This document shows, piece by piece, positions 11,287 to 22,269 of a stretch of DNA of 64,000 bases. The notes below the pieces were generated by a model, which ran no database searches, had not been told where the DNA came from, and was given only the letters and a program-made list of their open reading frames with translations. This DNA is from Adenophora triphylla var. japonica (taxonomy: Eukaryota > Streptophyta > Magnoliopsida > Asterales > Campanulaceae), in NCBI GenBank assembly GCA_022495995.1, contig JAFEMH010002492.1, forward strand, positions 273,430 through 337,429. Direction: 5' to 3'. Both the position numbers and the translations under genes were made by a program. Each line of letters starts with the position of its first letter. Position 1 is the stretch's first letter.

Positions 11287-12387
11287 TCAAAAAAAAAAAA
11301 CAGCTTCAGGACATCTACCATTTAAAGGGACAGAGGGAGACCTATTTATAAGATAGGCGACAGTCATTACTGTCTCACCCCAAAAACGTTTGGACAAATC
11401 AGAAGTAGCAAGCATAATTCTAACTCTTTCTAATAGAGTTTTATTCATACGTTCAGCAACACCATTTTGTTGCGGTGTATAAGGCACAATCTTATGCCTT
11501 TTAATTCCATTCTCTAAGAAAAAGTTATCAAACTCATGATTGCAAAATTCAAGTCCATTATCAGTCCTAAGCACTTTAATTTTTCTACCTGTTTGATTTT
11601 CAATCATGACTTTCCAATTTTTGAAATTATCAAAAACATCAGATTTATTTTTCATTAAAAACACCTATGTTTTCCTGGAAAAGTCATCAATTATAGATAA
11701 AAAATATCTATTTCCACTTTGAGTGGTCTCACTAGTAGGACCCCATACATCAGCATGTAAATACTCAAGAATTGCTTTAGTCGAACAATGATTGAGATTA
11801 GGGGGATTGGGAAAAGATACTCCATGTTGCTTACCCATCACACAAGAGTCACAGAAAGGCATACCAGAAATTTTATCTTTATCAAAAACGTCATTTTTAT
11901 TCAAAATTTCCAAACATTTATTACTCATGTGTCCAAGTCTTTTATACCACAAATCAGTTTTATCAACTTTAACAACATTAGCATAATCAGTCATTGGATC
12001 AGGAGTGCAAACATACAAGTTTCTAATCTTTTCAGCTTTAAAAATCACAAGAGACCCCTTCAAGATTTTCATGCACCCATTACCCCATTTCCCTTCTAAC
12101 CCATCATTTTCTAAAGATGCACAAGACATGAGATTGTTAGCTAAATCAGGCACATGTCGCACATCTTTCACTGTTAAGCAAGAACCAGACTCAAACTTGA
12201 GACAAACGTCTCCAATACCAGCAATTTGACACTTTTCATCATTAGCTAAAGAAACAGAGCCACTTTTCATATCACTATAAGTATGAAATATGTTTTTATC
12301 AGGTGTCATGTGAAACGTGCATGCAGAATCTAAGAACCATTCATTTTTCACACAATGAACATAATTCACCACAGTTTCAGTAACCAT
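11287..12387 (-). pseudogene. Copia protease and integrase remnant
   Basis: Frame 12387-11665 has the protease site WFLDSACTFHMT (DSA rather than DSG), the GAG-pre-integrase stretch LWYKRLGHMSNKCLEIL with CDSCVMGK, and the start of the integrase core (LHADVWGPT). A break near 11665 moves the rest to 11664-11287, which keeps the second catalytic Asp (RTDNGLEFC) and the Glu region (NGVAERMNKTL). An A-run near 11288-11300 ends it. All three integrase acidic residues seem to survive, but on separated frames. Confidence 0.88.
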
Positions 12388-12464
12388 AAAATAGAAGGCT
12401 CATTTTCACCAGAAGCAAAATTGCAGTCAATTTGCAAGTCTTGATTCTTCTTTTTGGGATTAGG

Positions 12465-13023
12465 TCACTCTTTACGAAAATGTCCCGTCTCACCACAATT
12501 GTGACATTTTCTGTTACTTTTACCCTTATTAACTCTTAACTCCAACTCTTTACTTTTTATCCCGTTAATCACATTATCAAGTACAATTTCAGTCATACCA
12601 TACTTAATCGCAGATCTAACATCAGCATAAGAGTCAGGTATAGCATTCAAGAGCACAATAGGAGTATATTCATCAATGTTCTTATCACCGATTTGCTTAA
12701 TGTCTTGCAAAAGTTTAGTAAACCGATCAATGTTATCATCCATGTCTTTGTTTAATTAAGTCCAATTTAAACTGAAAAAACTTTTCAAGCAAATACATCT
12801 TACTAGGTAATGATGTTTCAACATATACTTCTTCCAGTTTATCCCAAAGAGCTTTAGCATTATCATGTTTACCAACTTTTCTAATAACAGCAGCAGATAA
12901 ATTCAAAATAATCGAAGAATAAGCACTTTCATCCATTTCAAGTCTTAATGCTTGATTATCCGATTCAGCATATTGTTCAGTTATAGCCTTGAAAATTTTT
13001 TCTTTAATTAAAATGCCTTTCAT
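12465..13023 (-). pseudogene. Copia gag remnant
   Basis: Two overlapping frames (13023-12736 and 12743-12465) carry a UBN2-type Gag split by a frameshift near 12740. The first part includes ALWDKLEEVYVETSLPSKMY, typical of copia Gag. The second ends in the zinc knuckle CHNCGETGHFRKE, where the codon that should give the final zinc-binding Cys is now a TGA stop. The knuckle is thus truncated at its last ligand. The product would normally package element RNA. Confidence 0.85.
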
Positions 13024-13289
13024 TTTTTGTTGTCAAATTGAAAAATCACTTTTGCCATTGAATGGCTCCATCATATAAACATTAGCAACCATAACAAATA
13101 ATGAATTTCTAATTCAAAAAAAAAAAAAAAACAGATAAGGTATATAATAAAGCAAGTATCAAAGCACTCAAAAAATCACAGCTGAATAACAAACAAAACG
13201 ATTTTATTTTTCTTACCAAAGAAACCTTTTACTAGGTTTCTTATTTTACCGTTCACCGTTCGCAAAAGTACAACCAAGTGTAGAATCGG

Positions 13290-13301
13290 GCTCTGATACC
13301 A
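13290..13301 (-). promoter_or_regulatory. Primer-binding site for initiator tRNA-Met
   Basis: GCTCTGATACCA on + reads TGGTATCAGAGC on the minus strand, one base inside the 5' LTR. It is complementary to the 3' end of plant initiator tRNA-Met, the standard copia primer. Confidence 0.95.
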
Positions 13302-13302
13302 C

Positions 13303-14188
13303 TGTTGAGATTTCTCACCTCCGAATGTCCAGTAATTTCGCAAACTCAGAACATGCACATGAAAAATAAAATGACTGTTAGTAACAGTTTTAAACAGAGG
13401 AAATCCAGAAAAACAAAGTAATGAAAAACAGAAATAATCAGAGAAGAATAAAGAGAATTCGGCTCAGGCCCAAGTATCCTTTTGATTCAAAATCCAGCCA
13501 CAATCCAAGGTCACCGATCCAAGGCGTGTTATTATGAACCGAAGGCAGCAAAGCAGTCCAAGAACGCCCAATACAGACCCCGAACAATTCCTAAGGCGGC
13601 GAAAGGCAACACCGTAGAACCCAAAAATCACAACCCACACTCCTCTGTTATGCCTCGCTAACACACACACACACTGCTCAGATTAAAAACCTAACTGAGG
13701 AAGAGCACTTAGACAGAATATGAGAGTAGAAGAACACGATATGAACCTCGAACAACCTCACAAAACTCTCAACTATACCTCTGCAAGCTCACTAAACCCT
13801 CTCTATTTACCCGAAAGAGAAAACCCCAAAAGTGTGTATAGACCGTGTGTTCATGATGACAAAGGGAGGTGTGGGGGTTTAAATAGGAGCTGATGGAAGA
13901 GATAAGAAGAAGAAGAAGAAGATCAGATAAACACTTACCCGATCAACCGAATCAACCGCGAAGGAGGAGGAACGACGCGGCGAAATCGCCGGAGTACCAA
14001 CCAGCCAAGTGATCGTAATATTGAAAAAGACCAAGTCAAATTCACTTCTTATTTTAATATTTTTATTTTAATAAAGAAGGCGCTGGAAACAACAAAGGGG
14101 CTTGGAACAAAAAGATGCTCACAATGGGCTGCACATTATTGCTTGGGCTGCTCACTATTTTGGGCCAAACCCACACAACATAACAACA
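13303..14188 (-). repeat. 5' LTR of the 8067-14188 copia element
   Basis: 886 bp, same termini as the left copy. It contains an extra GAAGAAGAAGAAGA expansion and a small duplication (TTTTAATATTTTTATTTTAAT) near 14050 relative to the left copy. Confidence 0.93.
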
Positions 14189-14312
14189 CCCAAAGCACTA
14201 ATGGGGAGGGGCAAAGTTGTCTCGAGTCAAGGAAATTTTGTAAAATACAAGCCCAAAACACTAACAGTGAGGGGCACAGTTGTCTTCAGGAAATTGTGTT
14301 TTAACACAAGCC
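14189..14312. repeat. Imperfect 63-bp tandem duplication
   Basis: Units start CCCAAAGCACTAATGGGG (14189) and CCCAAAACACTAACAGTG (14252), and both end near ACAAGCCC. The copia element inserted at the CCCAA of the first unit. Confidence 0.75.
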
Positions 14313-14363
14313 CCAGACCTTTGGAAGAAGACACTTTAATTGTGTTTATTTGCTTCAAGTGTA

Positions 14364-14619
14364 CTCCCTTCGTCCCGCTACAAATTGCACTTTGACTTTT
14401 TTGTTAACTGAATCAATTTTTGACCATAATTTTATGAATATCTAGATATTTTTATGTAATTTTAAAAATTGTTATTACTTCACCATTAGAAATACTATCA
14501 ATAACAATTTTTAGAATTGCATAGAGATATCTAGATATTCATAAAATTATGGTCAAAAATTGATTCAGTTGACCAAAAAAGTCAAACTGTGCAGTTTGTT
14601 GCGGAACAGAGGGAGGGAG
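14364..14619. mobile_element. Stowaway MITE
   Basis: TA-flanked (14362-14363, 14620-14621). Ends CTCCCTTCGTCCCGC and GAACAGAGGGAGGGAG. The arms pair almost throughout: TTTGACTTTTTTG on the left against CAAAAAAGTCAAA on the right, and GAATATCTAGATAT against ATATCTAGATATTC. About 256 bp. Confidence 0.88.
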
Positions 14620-14873
14620 TATAATAGTATGCACTAGCATCCCACCATTTTTCCAATCAGGGGCCATCGTTTTGGCCCAATGATCAAATATGGATGAGCA
14701 GATCTTCTGCCCAGCAGCACTATCATTTAATCGTAAACTCAAAATGTTGCACAACTTTATCAAACAGAAGTCAACTCAAATAATGCTTCCATAAATTCCT
14801 AATTTGGGTTTCACAGTTCAACATTCAACCATTTTTCTCGAAACGTCACTGTTTTTTTTCTACAAGTATTCCC

Positions 14874-15132
14874 CAATATGTCACGCTTTAAAAAGTATTG
14901 ATAAGAAGAATAGACTAGTTTTTTAAAATTGCAGTTGGTATTTGCAAAGTTAAAATCTTGGTTGTCAATCGCGATTTTATTTATATCCAAATTTTCTCCT
15001 TTATTTCAGAAAATAGAAAATAATGAAAATGTGATTGACAACAACGAATTTAAGTAGAAATCGCAGTTGTCAACCGTGATTTATAAAAACTTAGACAATT
15101 CTGATCAATACTTTTAAAAGTGTGATATTTTG
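14874..15132. mobile_element. Inverted-repeat element, likely MITE
   Basis: The left arm (AATATGTCACGCTTTAAAA, AGTATTGAT, GGTTGTCAATCGCGATTT) is an imperfect complement of the right arm (ATCAATACTTTTAAAAGTG, ACAATTCTGATCAATAC). Arms of about 120 bp surround a short centre near 15005. I could not identify a clear target duplication. Confidence 0.55.
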
Positions 15133-15137
15133 AAAAA

Positions 15138-15290
15138 TATTTTTTATAATAGTGACACAACAACATTTTTCAGTGCCGCAAAGGCTCTCACCTCCGGTGT
15201 AGTAAAAAGGTCGAATGTACACAATCTTGCCTCTGTATTAAAGCATATAAAGTCTTTTCTAGAGTGTAGAGTGATGCATATAGATTATTA
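15138..15290 (+). mobile_element. SINE-like fragment, copy 1
   Basis: GTGCCGCAAAGGCTCTCACC followed by GGTCGAATGTACACAATC and TGCCTCTGTATTAAAG resembles the 3' body of a common plant SINE-like repeat. A second copy is at 16553. No pol III A and B boxes are evident, so it is probably truncated. Confidence 0.45.
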
Positions 15291-15347
15291 CAATGTTAAC
15301 TTAGTAATTGTTTGGATCATATCATTAGTATTTTTTACCTCAGATCA

Positions 15348-15445
15348 ATTATAAATAAAAGAGATTTTTCGCCATTCTATATTCCAAATAATGTCGATTA
15401 TAAATAAAAGTGATTTTTCGCCAATTTATATTCCAAATAATGTCA
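15348..15445. repeat. 49-bp tandem duplication
   Basis: The unit ATTATAAATAAAAG...TTCCAAATAATGTC occurs at 15348-15396 and 15397-15445 with a few substitutions. Confidence 0.85.
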
Positions 15446-15964
15446 TTCATTGTCATTAAATGACGTTTACAAGCCAAAATTCTTAAATAGGAGTAGTATT
15501 TATTCTTCCGGCTTCCTAAACATTCATTGTCATTATTGAAGGTTGGCGTTCCCGTTATATTAATAAGAAACATAGATCCTAATCTCTGATTATGCAATAA
15601 TGACGTGAAGATATTGTAATTAGGTATACGTTAATTTTAATTGATAAAAAATGATATATTTATTATCAGGCTCGTCTCAATAATTATTGAGGCTCTGTGC
15701 GAAATGTGAATATTGGGCCCCTAATGTTTAAAAATTTATATAAAGATTAAAGTTTTACAAAATTAAGCAATAAATTCAAAAATAATTTATTACATTGAGG
15801 TATTTCATTTATCGTTGCTATCGCCTCTCTTAAATCAATTACCCGTTTTTCGCAATTTCCAAGTAATTTGTGTGATTGATTTTTTCCCCTTGAATTTCGA
15901 CGCCGTCGCTGTGATTGCATTAATTTTTATTTTTTTTGGATATATTTATATATATATCTATCTA

Positions 15965-16245
15965 CTCCCTCCGTCCCACGTTAGTTGAGACTTCTTTCCC
16001 TTTTGGGCCGTCCCACATTAGTTGAGACTGCTCAAAATGACAAAAATTTTAATATTTTATATTCACCCTACCCCACCCACTCATTCTCTCTCTTCATTTT
16101 TCACCATACAATTTATTCAACCAATCTACTATTAACTCCACTCATTCTCTCTCTTCATTTTCTACCACCCATTTTCATTATCTTATTCATTTTCCTTAAT
16201 TGGTGTGCCCAAAAAGTTGATCTCAATTAACGTGGGACGGAGGGA

Positions 16246-16246
<1 letters not shown>
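15965..16246. mobile_element. Stowaway MITE nested in hAT element
   Basis: TA-flanked. CTCCCTCCGTCCCACGTTAG on the left pairs with CTAACGTGGGACGGAGGGAG-type sequence on the right (here AATTAACGTGGGACGGAGGG). Contains an internal duplication of the terminal motif (CCGTCCCACATTAGTTGAGA near 16009). Confidence 0.88.

Positions 16247-16320
<74 letters not shown>
16247..16320. repeat. (TA)n microsatellite followed by T tract
   Basis: About 22 TA units starting at the Stowaway target TA, then about 28 T. Expansion from the TA target duplication is likely. Confidence 0.9.
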
Positions 16321-16521
16321 GAGATATATACCTAATGGGGCCTAGAAAAATGGGGGCCCTCCAAAATTTGGGACCCGATGCCGAAGAACCTAATGTTCCT
16401 AGTGATAGCCGGCCCTGTTTATTATGTTTGTAATTAATTATTATTTATTTATTTTATTTATTTACTTTCAATTTTTAATAAAAAAAAATTTGTATAATTT
16501 TTTTTTTGTAAAAATTAACAT

Positions 16522-16552
16522 ATTGCCGTGCATCGCACGGGTGTACTGCTAG
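16522..16552 (+). mobile_element. Helitron 3' terminus
   Basis: The hairpin CCGTGC-ATC-GCACGG (16527-16541) lies eight bases before CTAG (16549-16552), followed by T. A GC hairpin plus CTRR with insertion before T is the diagnostic Helitron 3' end. The 5' TC end was not located, so the extent of the element is unknown; the hAT element may be inside it. Confidence 0.7.
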
Positions 16553-16705
16553 TATTTTTTAAAACAGTGACAACAATATTACCAGGTGCCACAAAGTCTC
16601 CCACATACGGTGGAGTAAAAGGGTCGGATGTACGCAGTCTTTCCTTTGTATTAAAGAATATAGAGTTTTATTTCCGAATGATTCATGATGTAAATTGCGC
16701 ATCAA
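16553..16705 (+). mobile_element. SINE-like fragment, copy 2
   Basis: GTGCCACAAAGTCTCCCACA, GGGTCGGATGTACGCAGTC and TTTGTATTAAAGAATATAGAG match copy 1 (15138). It starts directly at the base after the Helitron CTAG. Confidence 0.45.
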
Positions 16706-16999
16706 AAATTGCATGTACCACCAACAATTTTCGTAACAGGCAACATATTTAACGAGTCCAGGATGCATTCATTAGGTCAAACAAAGCCCTAATACTTGGC
16801 ACTACAGATCAATCAGATGCAGTGCTCTTGAGTTTTGACCATGGACACTTTATTAGGGTAACAAATAGCAGCAGACATCAATGTTCTTCATTGGCGGAAT
16901 CCCAAGTGTACAGAATTCAAGTTCCTAAACTCAATAGAAGGCACGATGCTCACTTCAGTGGACTTCCTAAGTTTGTAGATTATATTGTATATATACCAT
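16706..16999. other. Low-copy-looking spacer, nothing recognised
   Basis: About 290 bp of balanced composition between SINE-like debris and an LTR. The open frame at 16822-17019 runs into the LTR and has no recognisable domain. Confidence 0.35.
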
Positions 17000-17880
17000 T
17001 GAAAGCGTGTGCTTTTTAGGGAACAGTGTGTTTCCTTATTCGAATCAATATCTCACATTTGTTAAGTTGATTTTGGAGCTTTCATGGAAAAAATTTATAG
17101 TGTCCTATTGTGAAAAGGAATTTAGTATAGGAAATAAGTTGTTTCCTATTTCTAATCAAAAAGAAATTTTTGGTAAGTTGATTTTATGCTTTCATGGAAA
17201 GATTCATAAGTATCCTACTTTGATTAGGAAATTGTAAATATGTAAATATCTTTTATTTATGTACATAATTTTATATTAGGACTAACCCACTAATATTCTA
17301 TTTCCTTGTGAGTGTTTTATGTTTTCATATAGGAAAAGAGATTTCACAAAGGAAGATGTCGATCACGTGAAGATCTTCTCCATGGTGCAGTATAAATACA
17401 AGGCATTCAGCACAAGAGAAGTTGCGAATTTTTAGAGAGAAAAATACATATTCTTCATAGTTTTTCGACATTGTTGATTTTAGGTTGTGAGTGTAGGTTG
17501 TGCCTTACATCCGTAACTCACATCTAGGTTTTCATAGAGTTCTCTTGTTTTACTTCTGACTAGAATAGGTCCTACTTGGAAAAGGAGAGTTGTTCTTGTC
17601 GTAGAAGGTGATTGGAACTCGTTTAGTATTTTCATATTTTAGTTTTTCACTTATTTGTTTTTGTAAGCAACAAAAGTTTTTATAGTGAAAAGTTTTTAGG
17701 CGTAAGCCTAGTTTGCTGATCACATTGATCAGTAAGCGTAAATAATTCTTGAGTTATTGCTTTTAATTTGTTTTATTCCACTGCATTATCTGTGGATGTG
17801 TGGACAGTTGTGAGGCACATCTGTACTCACATCCGTTGTCTGTTGTGTGATTGAAGCTACCTAGCTACACGAAACTTTCA
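17000..17880 (+). repeat. 5' LTR of SIRE-like copia
   Basis: 881 bp, TGAAAG...CTTTCA inverted termini. TATA box TATAAATACA at 17391, preceded by GATCACGTGAAGATC, a sequence with a G-box-like CACGTG core. Matches 22936-22982 plus 25671-26468. Confidence 0.93.
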
Positions 17881-17882
17881 AT

Positions 17883-17895
17883 TGGTATCAGAGCC
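17883..17895 (+). promoter_or_regulatory. Primer-binding site for initiator tRNA-Met
   Basis: TGGTATCAGAGCC two bases after the LTR end. Confidence 0.95.
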
Positions 17896-17941
17896 AACTC
17901 TCGATATATTACTGAGTGTTGATCCAGAAAGTGTAGTCATT

Positions 17942-20095
17942 ATGGAATGCCAAAATCACCAAAACAGACCTCCTGTCTTGGATGGTACGAACTATTCTCT
18001 TTGGAAGTCTAAAATACGTAATTACATCAAAAGTATTGATGAAAGAGCTTGGATGTGTATCCTTGTTGCATGGCAACCTCCTACTGTGGAGAAAAAGCCT
18101 GCTTCTGGTGTTGGTGAGTCTATTTTCGAAAGAAAACCTGAAGATCAATGGACTCTTGAAGAAATACTTTCTGCAAATTATAATTCGAAAGCAATGGGTG
18201 CTATTTCCAGCAATGTTTCTGGGAATATGTACAAGCTTATCACTAATGAAAGTGTTGCTAAAGCTTCTTGGGATATTTTGCAAACACAATGTGAGGGAGC
18301 ACCAAGTGTAAAGGCTACTAGGCTTAGAATTTTAATGGATAGGTTTGAGACCCTTCGAATGGAAGAATCTGAAGATATCGTTTCCTATGCTGCTAAGATC
18401 CATGAAATCTCCAATGAATGCACTAGCCTAGGAGAGTCAATTTCGAATGCTAAATTAGTAAGCAAAATCTCAAGGACTTTGCCCGAAAGGTTTAACATTA
18501 AGGTGGCTGTTATTGAAGAAACCAACAACACCAACACAGTAGGTTTAGATAAAATTGTTGGTATTCTAACTGTTTTTGAGCTCAATCTTGAGGCTCAACA
18601 AAAGAACAAGGCAATAGGTATTGCCCTTAAAAGTTCTGCAGCCATTCCAAAGGAAATAGCTGACCTATCCTCTGAAATTAATGAATCTAATCTTGAGGAA
18701 GATGATGTGGATGTAATCACCAAGAAGTTCAATTCTATTTTGAAAAACAAAAGGAGAAACAAGTTTCCTAAAAAGAACTCTCAGAATTTAGAGAAACAAG
18801 AAGATAATCCTTATGAGGGGTTCAAAAAGAAACGTTTTGATAACAAGAAATCCTCTGATTCTGTGCAATGTAGAGCATGTCGTGGCTTCGGTCACTTTGC
18901 TAATGAGTGTGCTAACACACTTAAGAAAAGGGGAATTAGTTACACTGCTGCTTCGAGTGATAGTGAGGATGATGAAGTATTTGCTAACATCTCTGCGTTT
19001 GAATCTTCCTCTGTCTGTTTTAATGCTTATACTGCAGATACAAATGAAGAAGAATTTTACGAAGGCGATGCGGAGACGGATGTGGATACAGATTTGTACA
19101 CATCCGAACTCACATCCGAGCAGACCTTTAACTGTTTCTCTGTAAAAGGAGATTCTGATGATGAAGATAGGGACATTCCCTATGAGGAACTCTTTGCAAC
19201 GTACAAGGAGCTACATGCTGATTGGATGAAACGTATGCACAAAATTGAGGTACTTGCTAAGATAAATAAGTCTCTTTCTGATAAATTGATTGCCTGTGAA
19301 GATGAGAAAACCATACTTTCAAAGGAAAATAATGATCAAAAGAATATCATTGCCAAACTTGAAGTCCTTGTGACCAAGAGAGAAGTTGAGCTTGAAAAAT
19401 TCAAAAATGAGTGTGAAAAAGCTGAAAGTACTTTTATCAAGTTGAACAAAAGTAAAATGAAACTTGATGAAGCTATTTCTATTGGTCAACTCAATAAAAC
19501 TGGTCTGGGCTTTGAAAAAGGAAATTTTGTAAAGGAGGGATGTGAGGCTTCTACTTCAAAAAGTGTGAAAAAATCAATTTTGAAAGAAAAACCATTTTTG
19601 AGTGAGAAAAGGCCAAGGAGAAGGCACTACATCTGTCATTACTGCTTTGCTCCTGGGCACATTAGACCTTTCTGTTACAAATTTAAGGCTGATAAGAAAT
19701 CTGGTTACAATCAGTCTCAGATGTGTGAAAAGATGTATACACATCCGGACACATATCCGAGTAAGCGAGACCTCTCGCACCACAAAAAGAAAGCTGAAAA
19801 ACAGTGGGTGGCCAAACCAAGTGCTACCTGCAATATTGTTTACTCTTCCCTCAAGAGTAGGGTCTCTGGTTCTTGGTATTTTGATAGTGGGTGCTCTAGG
19901 CACATGACTCGAAATCAAGCTTTTCTAGTAGACTATGAGATGATTAGTGGGGGAAAGATGAATTTTGGTGGTGGTGCTCAAGGAAAAATTGTTGGGAAAG
20001 GAACCCTAGATGTCAAGGGTCTCCCAAAATTGCACAATGTGTACCATGTGGAAGGCTTGAAAGCCAACCTAATAAGCATCGATCCAAGCGTGTGA
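17942..20095 (+). CDS. SIRE-type copia Gag-protease
   Basis: About 717 residues from the ATG at 17942 (MECQNHQNRPPVLDGTNYSL); the frame is open back into the primer site but that upstream part is leader. Residues about 10-240 are a UBN2/DUF4219-type Gag. A first CCHC knuckle, CRACRGFGHFANEC, is near 310; a coiled coil rich in Glu and Lys spans about 430-520; a second CCHC knuckle, CHYCFAPGHIRPFC, is near 565; the protease site WYFDSGCSRHMT is near 645. It would form particles and cleave the polyprotein. The frame ends at 20095 by a small frameshift inside the region after the protease, so pol is no longer in frame. Confidence 0.9.
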   Translation: MECQNHQNRPPVLDGTNYSLWKSKIRNYIKSIDERAWMCILVAWQPPTVEKKPASGVGESIFERKPEDQWTLEEILSANYNSKAMGAISSNVSGNMYKLITNESVAKASWDILQTQCEGAPSVKATRLRILMDRFETLRMEESEDIVSYAAKIHEISNECTSLGESISNAKLVSKISRTLPERFNIKVAVIEETNNTNTVGLDKIVGILTVFELNLEAQQKNKAIGIALKSSAAIPKEIADLSSEINESNLEEDDVDVITKKFNSILKNKRRNKFPKKNSQNLEKQEDNPYEGFKKKRFDNKKSSDSVQCRACRGFGHFANECANTLKKRGISYTAASSDSEDDEVFANISAFESSSVCFNAYTADTNEEEFYEGDAETDVDTDLYTSELTSEQTFNCFSVKGDSDDEDRDIPYEELFATYKELHADWMKRMHKIEVLAKINKSLSDKLIACEDEKTILSKENNDQKNIIAKLEVLVTKREVELEKFKNECEKAESTFIKLNKSKMKLDEAISIGQLNKTGLGFEKGNFVKEGCEASTSKSVKKSILKEKPFLSEKRPRRRHYICHYCFAPGHIRPFCYKFKADKKSGYNQSQMCEKMYTHPDTYPSKRDLSHHKKKAEKQWVAKPSATCNIVYSSLKSRVSGSWYFDSGCSRHMTRNQAFLVDYEMISGGKMNFGGGAQGKIVGKGTLDVKGLPKLHNVYHVEGLKANLISIDPSV

Positions 20096-20096
20096 T

Positions 20097-21166
20097 GATG
20101 ACCTTTATGTGAAGTTTGATAAGAAGATTTGTGAGGTGTTTGACGAGTCTAACACATGTGTCCTCACTGGTCTAAGATCATCTGACAATTGTTACAAGCT
20201 TTGTGATAATTTGTCTTGTTTAAGTTTTTCTGATGTTGTCTTTGATGATACTCTTGATCTTAAACCCAAATCTGCCAAGGATAATGTTTCAGGTTATCAA
20301 CTGGAGTGGAAATCTGCTGATATAGGTGCTGGAGATACGGAAAGCACTACAAAGGAAAAACAGGCAGATGTGTGTCCAGATGTGCAGAAGGATGTATCTG
20401 CAGATGTGAACACAACTGTTCCCATATCTGAACACACATCCACTCAAAGAACTGAGTCTGAAGTCAGCTCTTCAGATTCAGAAGGAGAAGTTATTTCTGA
20501 AAGAAACCATGTTGGGTCTGTTGATAGATCAATTGACATTTTGTCCAGAATTCAGAAAGATCACCCCACTTCTCAAGTGGTTGGTGAAATGCATGATCAA
20601 AGGCAAACCAAAAGGAATGAGAAGGTAAATCACAGTTATTTGGATGCTTTATGGAGTCATACATCCTTATACTTCAAGGTATGTTATTACTGCTTTGTGT
20701 CTAACATAGTGGTATACTGTGTCTTAGATTGGGCAAACAATTTTGATGATAAAAACATCTGTGTTCGATGTTCCTACCTTGGTAACATCCTTTATTCCTG
20801 GTATAGAAGGAGAAAAAGTTATTTCTCCTTGTTCATAGCTGAGGCTAAATATGTTGCCCTTGCAAGTTTTTGCATACTACTGCTTTGAATGAATCAAATG
20901 CTGAAAGATTATGGATTAAATAGTAAAATTTTGACTGCTTTTTGTGATAACAAAAGTGCCTTGGACATATCTAAAAATCCTGTCTAACATTCTAGAACAA
21001 AGCACATTGATATTAGACATCATTTCATTAGAGATCTTGTAGAACAAAAAATTGTGTGTCTAGAATTTGTTGGGACTGAAAATCAATTGGCTGATATATT
21101 TACAAAGACATTAGATTTGGAGAAATTTTCCTCCTTGAGGAAGTCTCTTGGTTTGTGTGATATCTA
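20097..21166 (+). pseudogene. SIRE-type pol remnant with large internal deletion
   Basis: Frame 20109-20888 starts with the sequence that normally follows the protease (DDDLYVKFDKKICEVF), then passes to acidic linker text (SSSDSEGEVISERN) without the zinc HHCC site, integrase core or RT. RNase H pieces then appear: IAEAKYVALAS near 20840, and in another frame from 20890 CDNKSALDISKNP and [14 protein letters not shown], ending [14 protein letters not shown]. Integrase and RT are missing, so the element depended on others or died through this deletion. Confidence 0.85.
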
Positions 21167-22269
21167 AGGTTGTGAGCACAAATGTGTCTCACATCCTCTA
21201 ACACATCTGTATATTAGATTAACTGAAAAAAAAAACAAAAAAATCAAAAATCAAAAAAAAATATATCATGCATTAGCACGAAATTTCTCAGTGTGGTCAC
21301 TTGTGAGTCTTCATCTTTGACATTATTTTTGATCACTTAATTGTGAGCACTTCCTGTTCATGTCATCTTTTGATGACTTGATATAACCTTCCTAGGTATC
21401 TCACAGTGGGTGCTATAAGAAGAAAAAAAAATATGTGAGAAACAGCTGCTTCACCCTTAGTATGAAGCCAGACCATTGTGATCAAGTGATTTTCACAAGA
21501 AAACTTGAAATCAAACTTGACAAGATCATTGGAAAAAAGGGCTATCTTTGGGATCAAGTAAAGTGAAAGCTACTCACAATGCAATTATCCACAATAAAAA
21601 ATTGGTGGATGCATTCTAGAGGCTGTGCAGATTAGATTATTGCTCATTGACTTTTTGTGATCTAAATGTGTTCCCAAATATGACTCACATCCTATGTCAC
21701 ATCCATAGGCTGAGAATTTTTCCTTCACCTGTGTGCTGCATCATGCTAGTCATTCTGCATATTAGGACATATAGGGTGCTTTGTAAATATGCTAGTTAAT
21801 TTATTTTCATTCTTAACTTACTCTTTGATTTAACATGTTTTTGTTTTCCAAAATCTTCCAAGAAAGAAAAAGATGTGTATCAATCCGTATTTAAAAAAAA
21901 AAAAAAAAGAAGAAGGACAATTTAAAAGGGATTCTGTTGAAAAGATATGGCTGAAGTTTGTTTGTTTCATAAAAGGTAAGCAAAATTTTGATTTATTTTA
22001 ATCCCTATTTTTTCTGTGATTCGCTGTGTGTGGAAATTTCAAAGTTTTTTTTGCCGTTGTGGACTCTTTCTGTATGTTGCTTTGCATGAGTCCTGTTTGA
22101 GGAAGGAATCCTTGTTTGAGTAAGAAAGGGGGAGTTGTGGGTTTAATTGTGTGCCTCATCTGTCACATCTCTTTAATCCTTCGTTGTGTTTCTTCCCCAT
22201 TCTCTCTCTCACACACACACACACCATATATTTCTCTCTCTCTCTCTGTCTGTCTAATCAATCTGCAGA
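21167..22269. other. SIRE post-pol non-coding region
   Basis: Element-internal sequence after RNase H. Scattered ACATCC/ACATCTG repeats (for example 21191-21215, 21690-21706), also found in gag, leader and LTR, are a family signature. Contains CA and TC microsatellites at about 22205-22250. No intact ORF. Confidence 0.6.

Larger units (their letters stand above)
8067..14188 (-). mobile_element. Complete but decayed Ty1/copia element, minus strand
   Basis: Two LTRs (8067-8943 and 13303-14188) both start TGTTGAG and end ATAACAACA on the + strand. The 5-bp target duplication CCCAA is present at 8062-8066 and 14189-14193. The primer site next to the right LTR and the purine tract next to the left LTR fix the orientation as minus. 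Internal order on the minus strand is gag, protease, integrase, RT, RNase H. Several frame breaks make it non-autonomous. Confidence 0.95.
15667..16417. mobile_element. hAT-type non-autonomous element with nested Stowaway
   Basis: It begins CAGGCTCGTCTC and ends AGCCGGCCCTG (complement CAGGGCCGGCT). The perfect 8-bp duplication TTTATTAT is at 15659-15666 and 16418-16425. Runs such as TGGGGCCTAG, GGGCCC and GGACCCGATGCC mark a widespread plant hAT family. Without the nested MITE and TA/T tracts the body is about 400 bp. No transposase is present. Confidence 0.85.

Noticed and set aside
13464..13670. ORFs within the copia LTRs (also 8202-8428, 8650-8991)
   Set aside because: They lie in LTR sequence, differ between sister LTRs, and have no domain.
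17882..17941. Upstream start of the SIRE Gag in the primer site
   Set aside because: It begins at a TTG inside the tRNA primer-binding site; the first ATG is at 17942.
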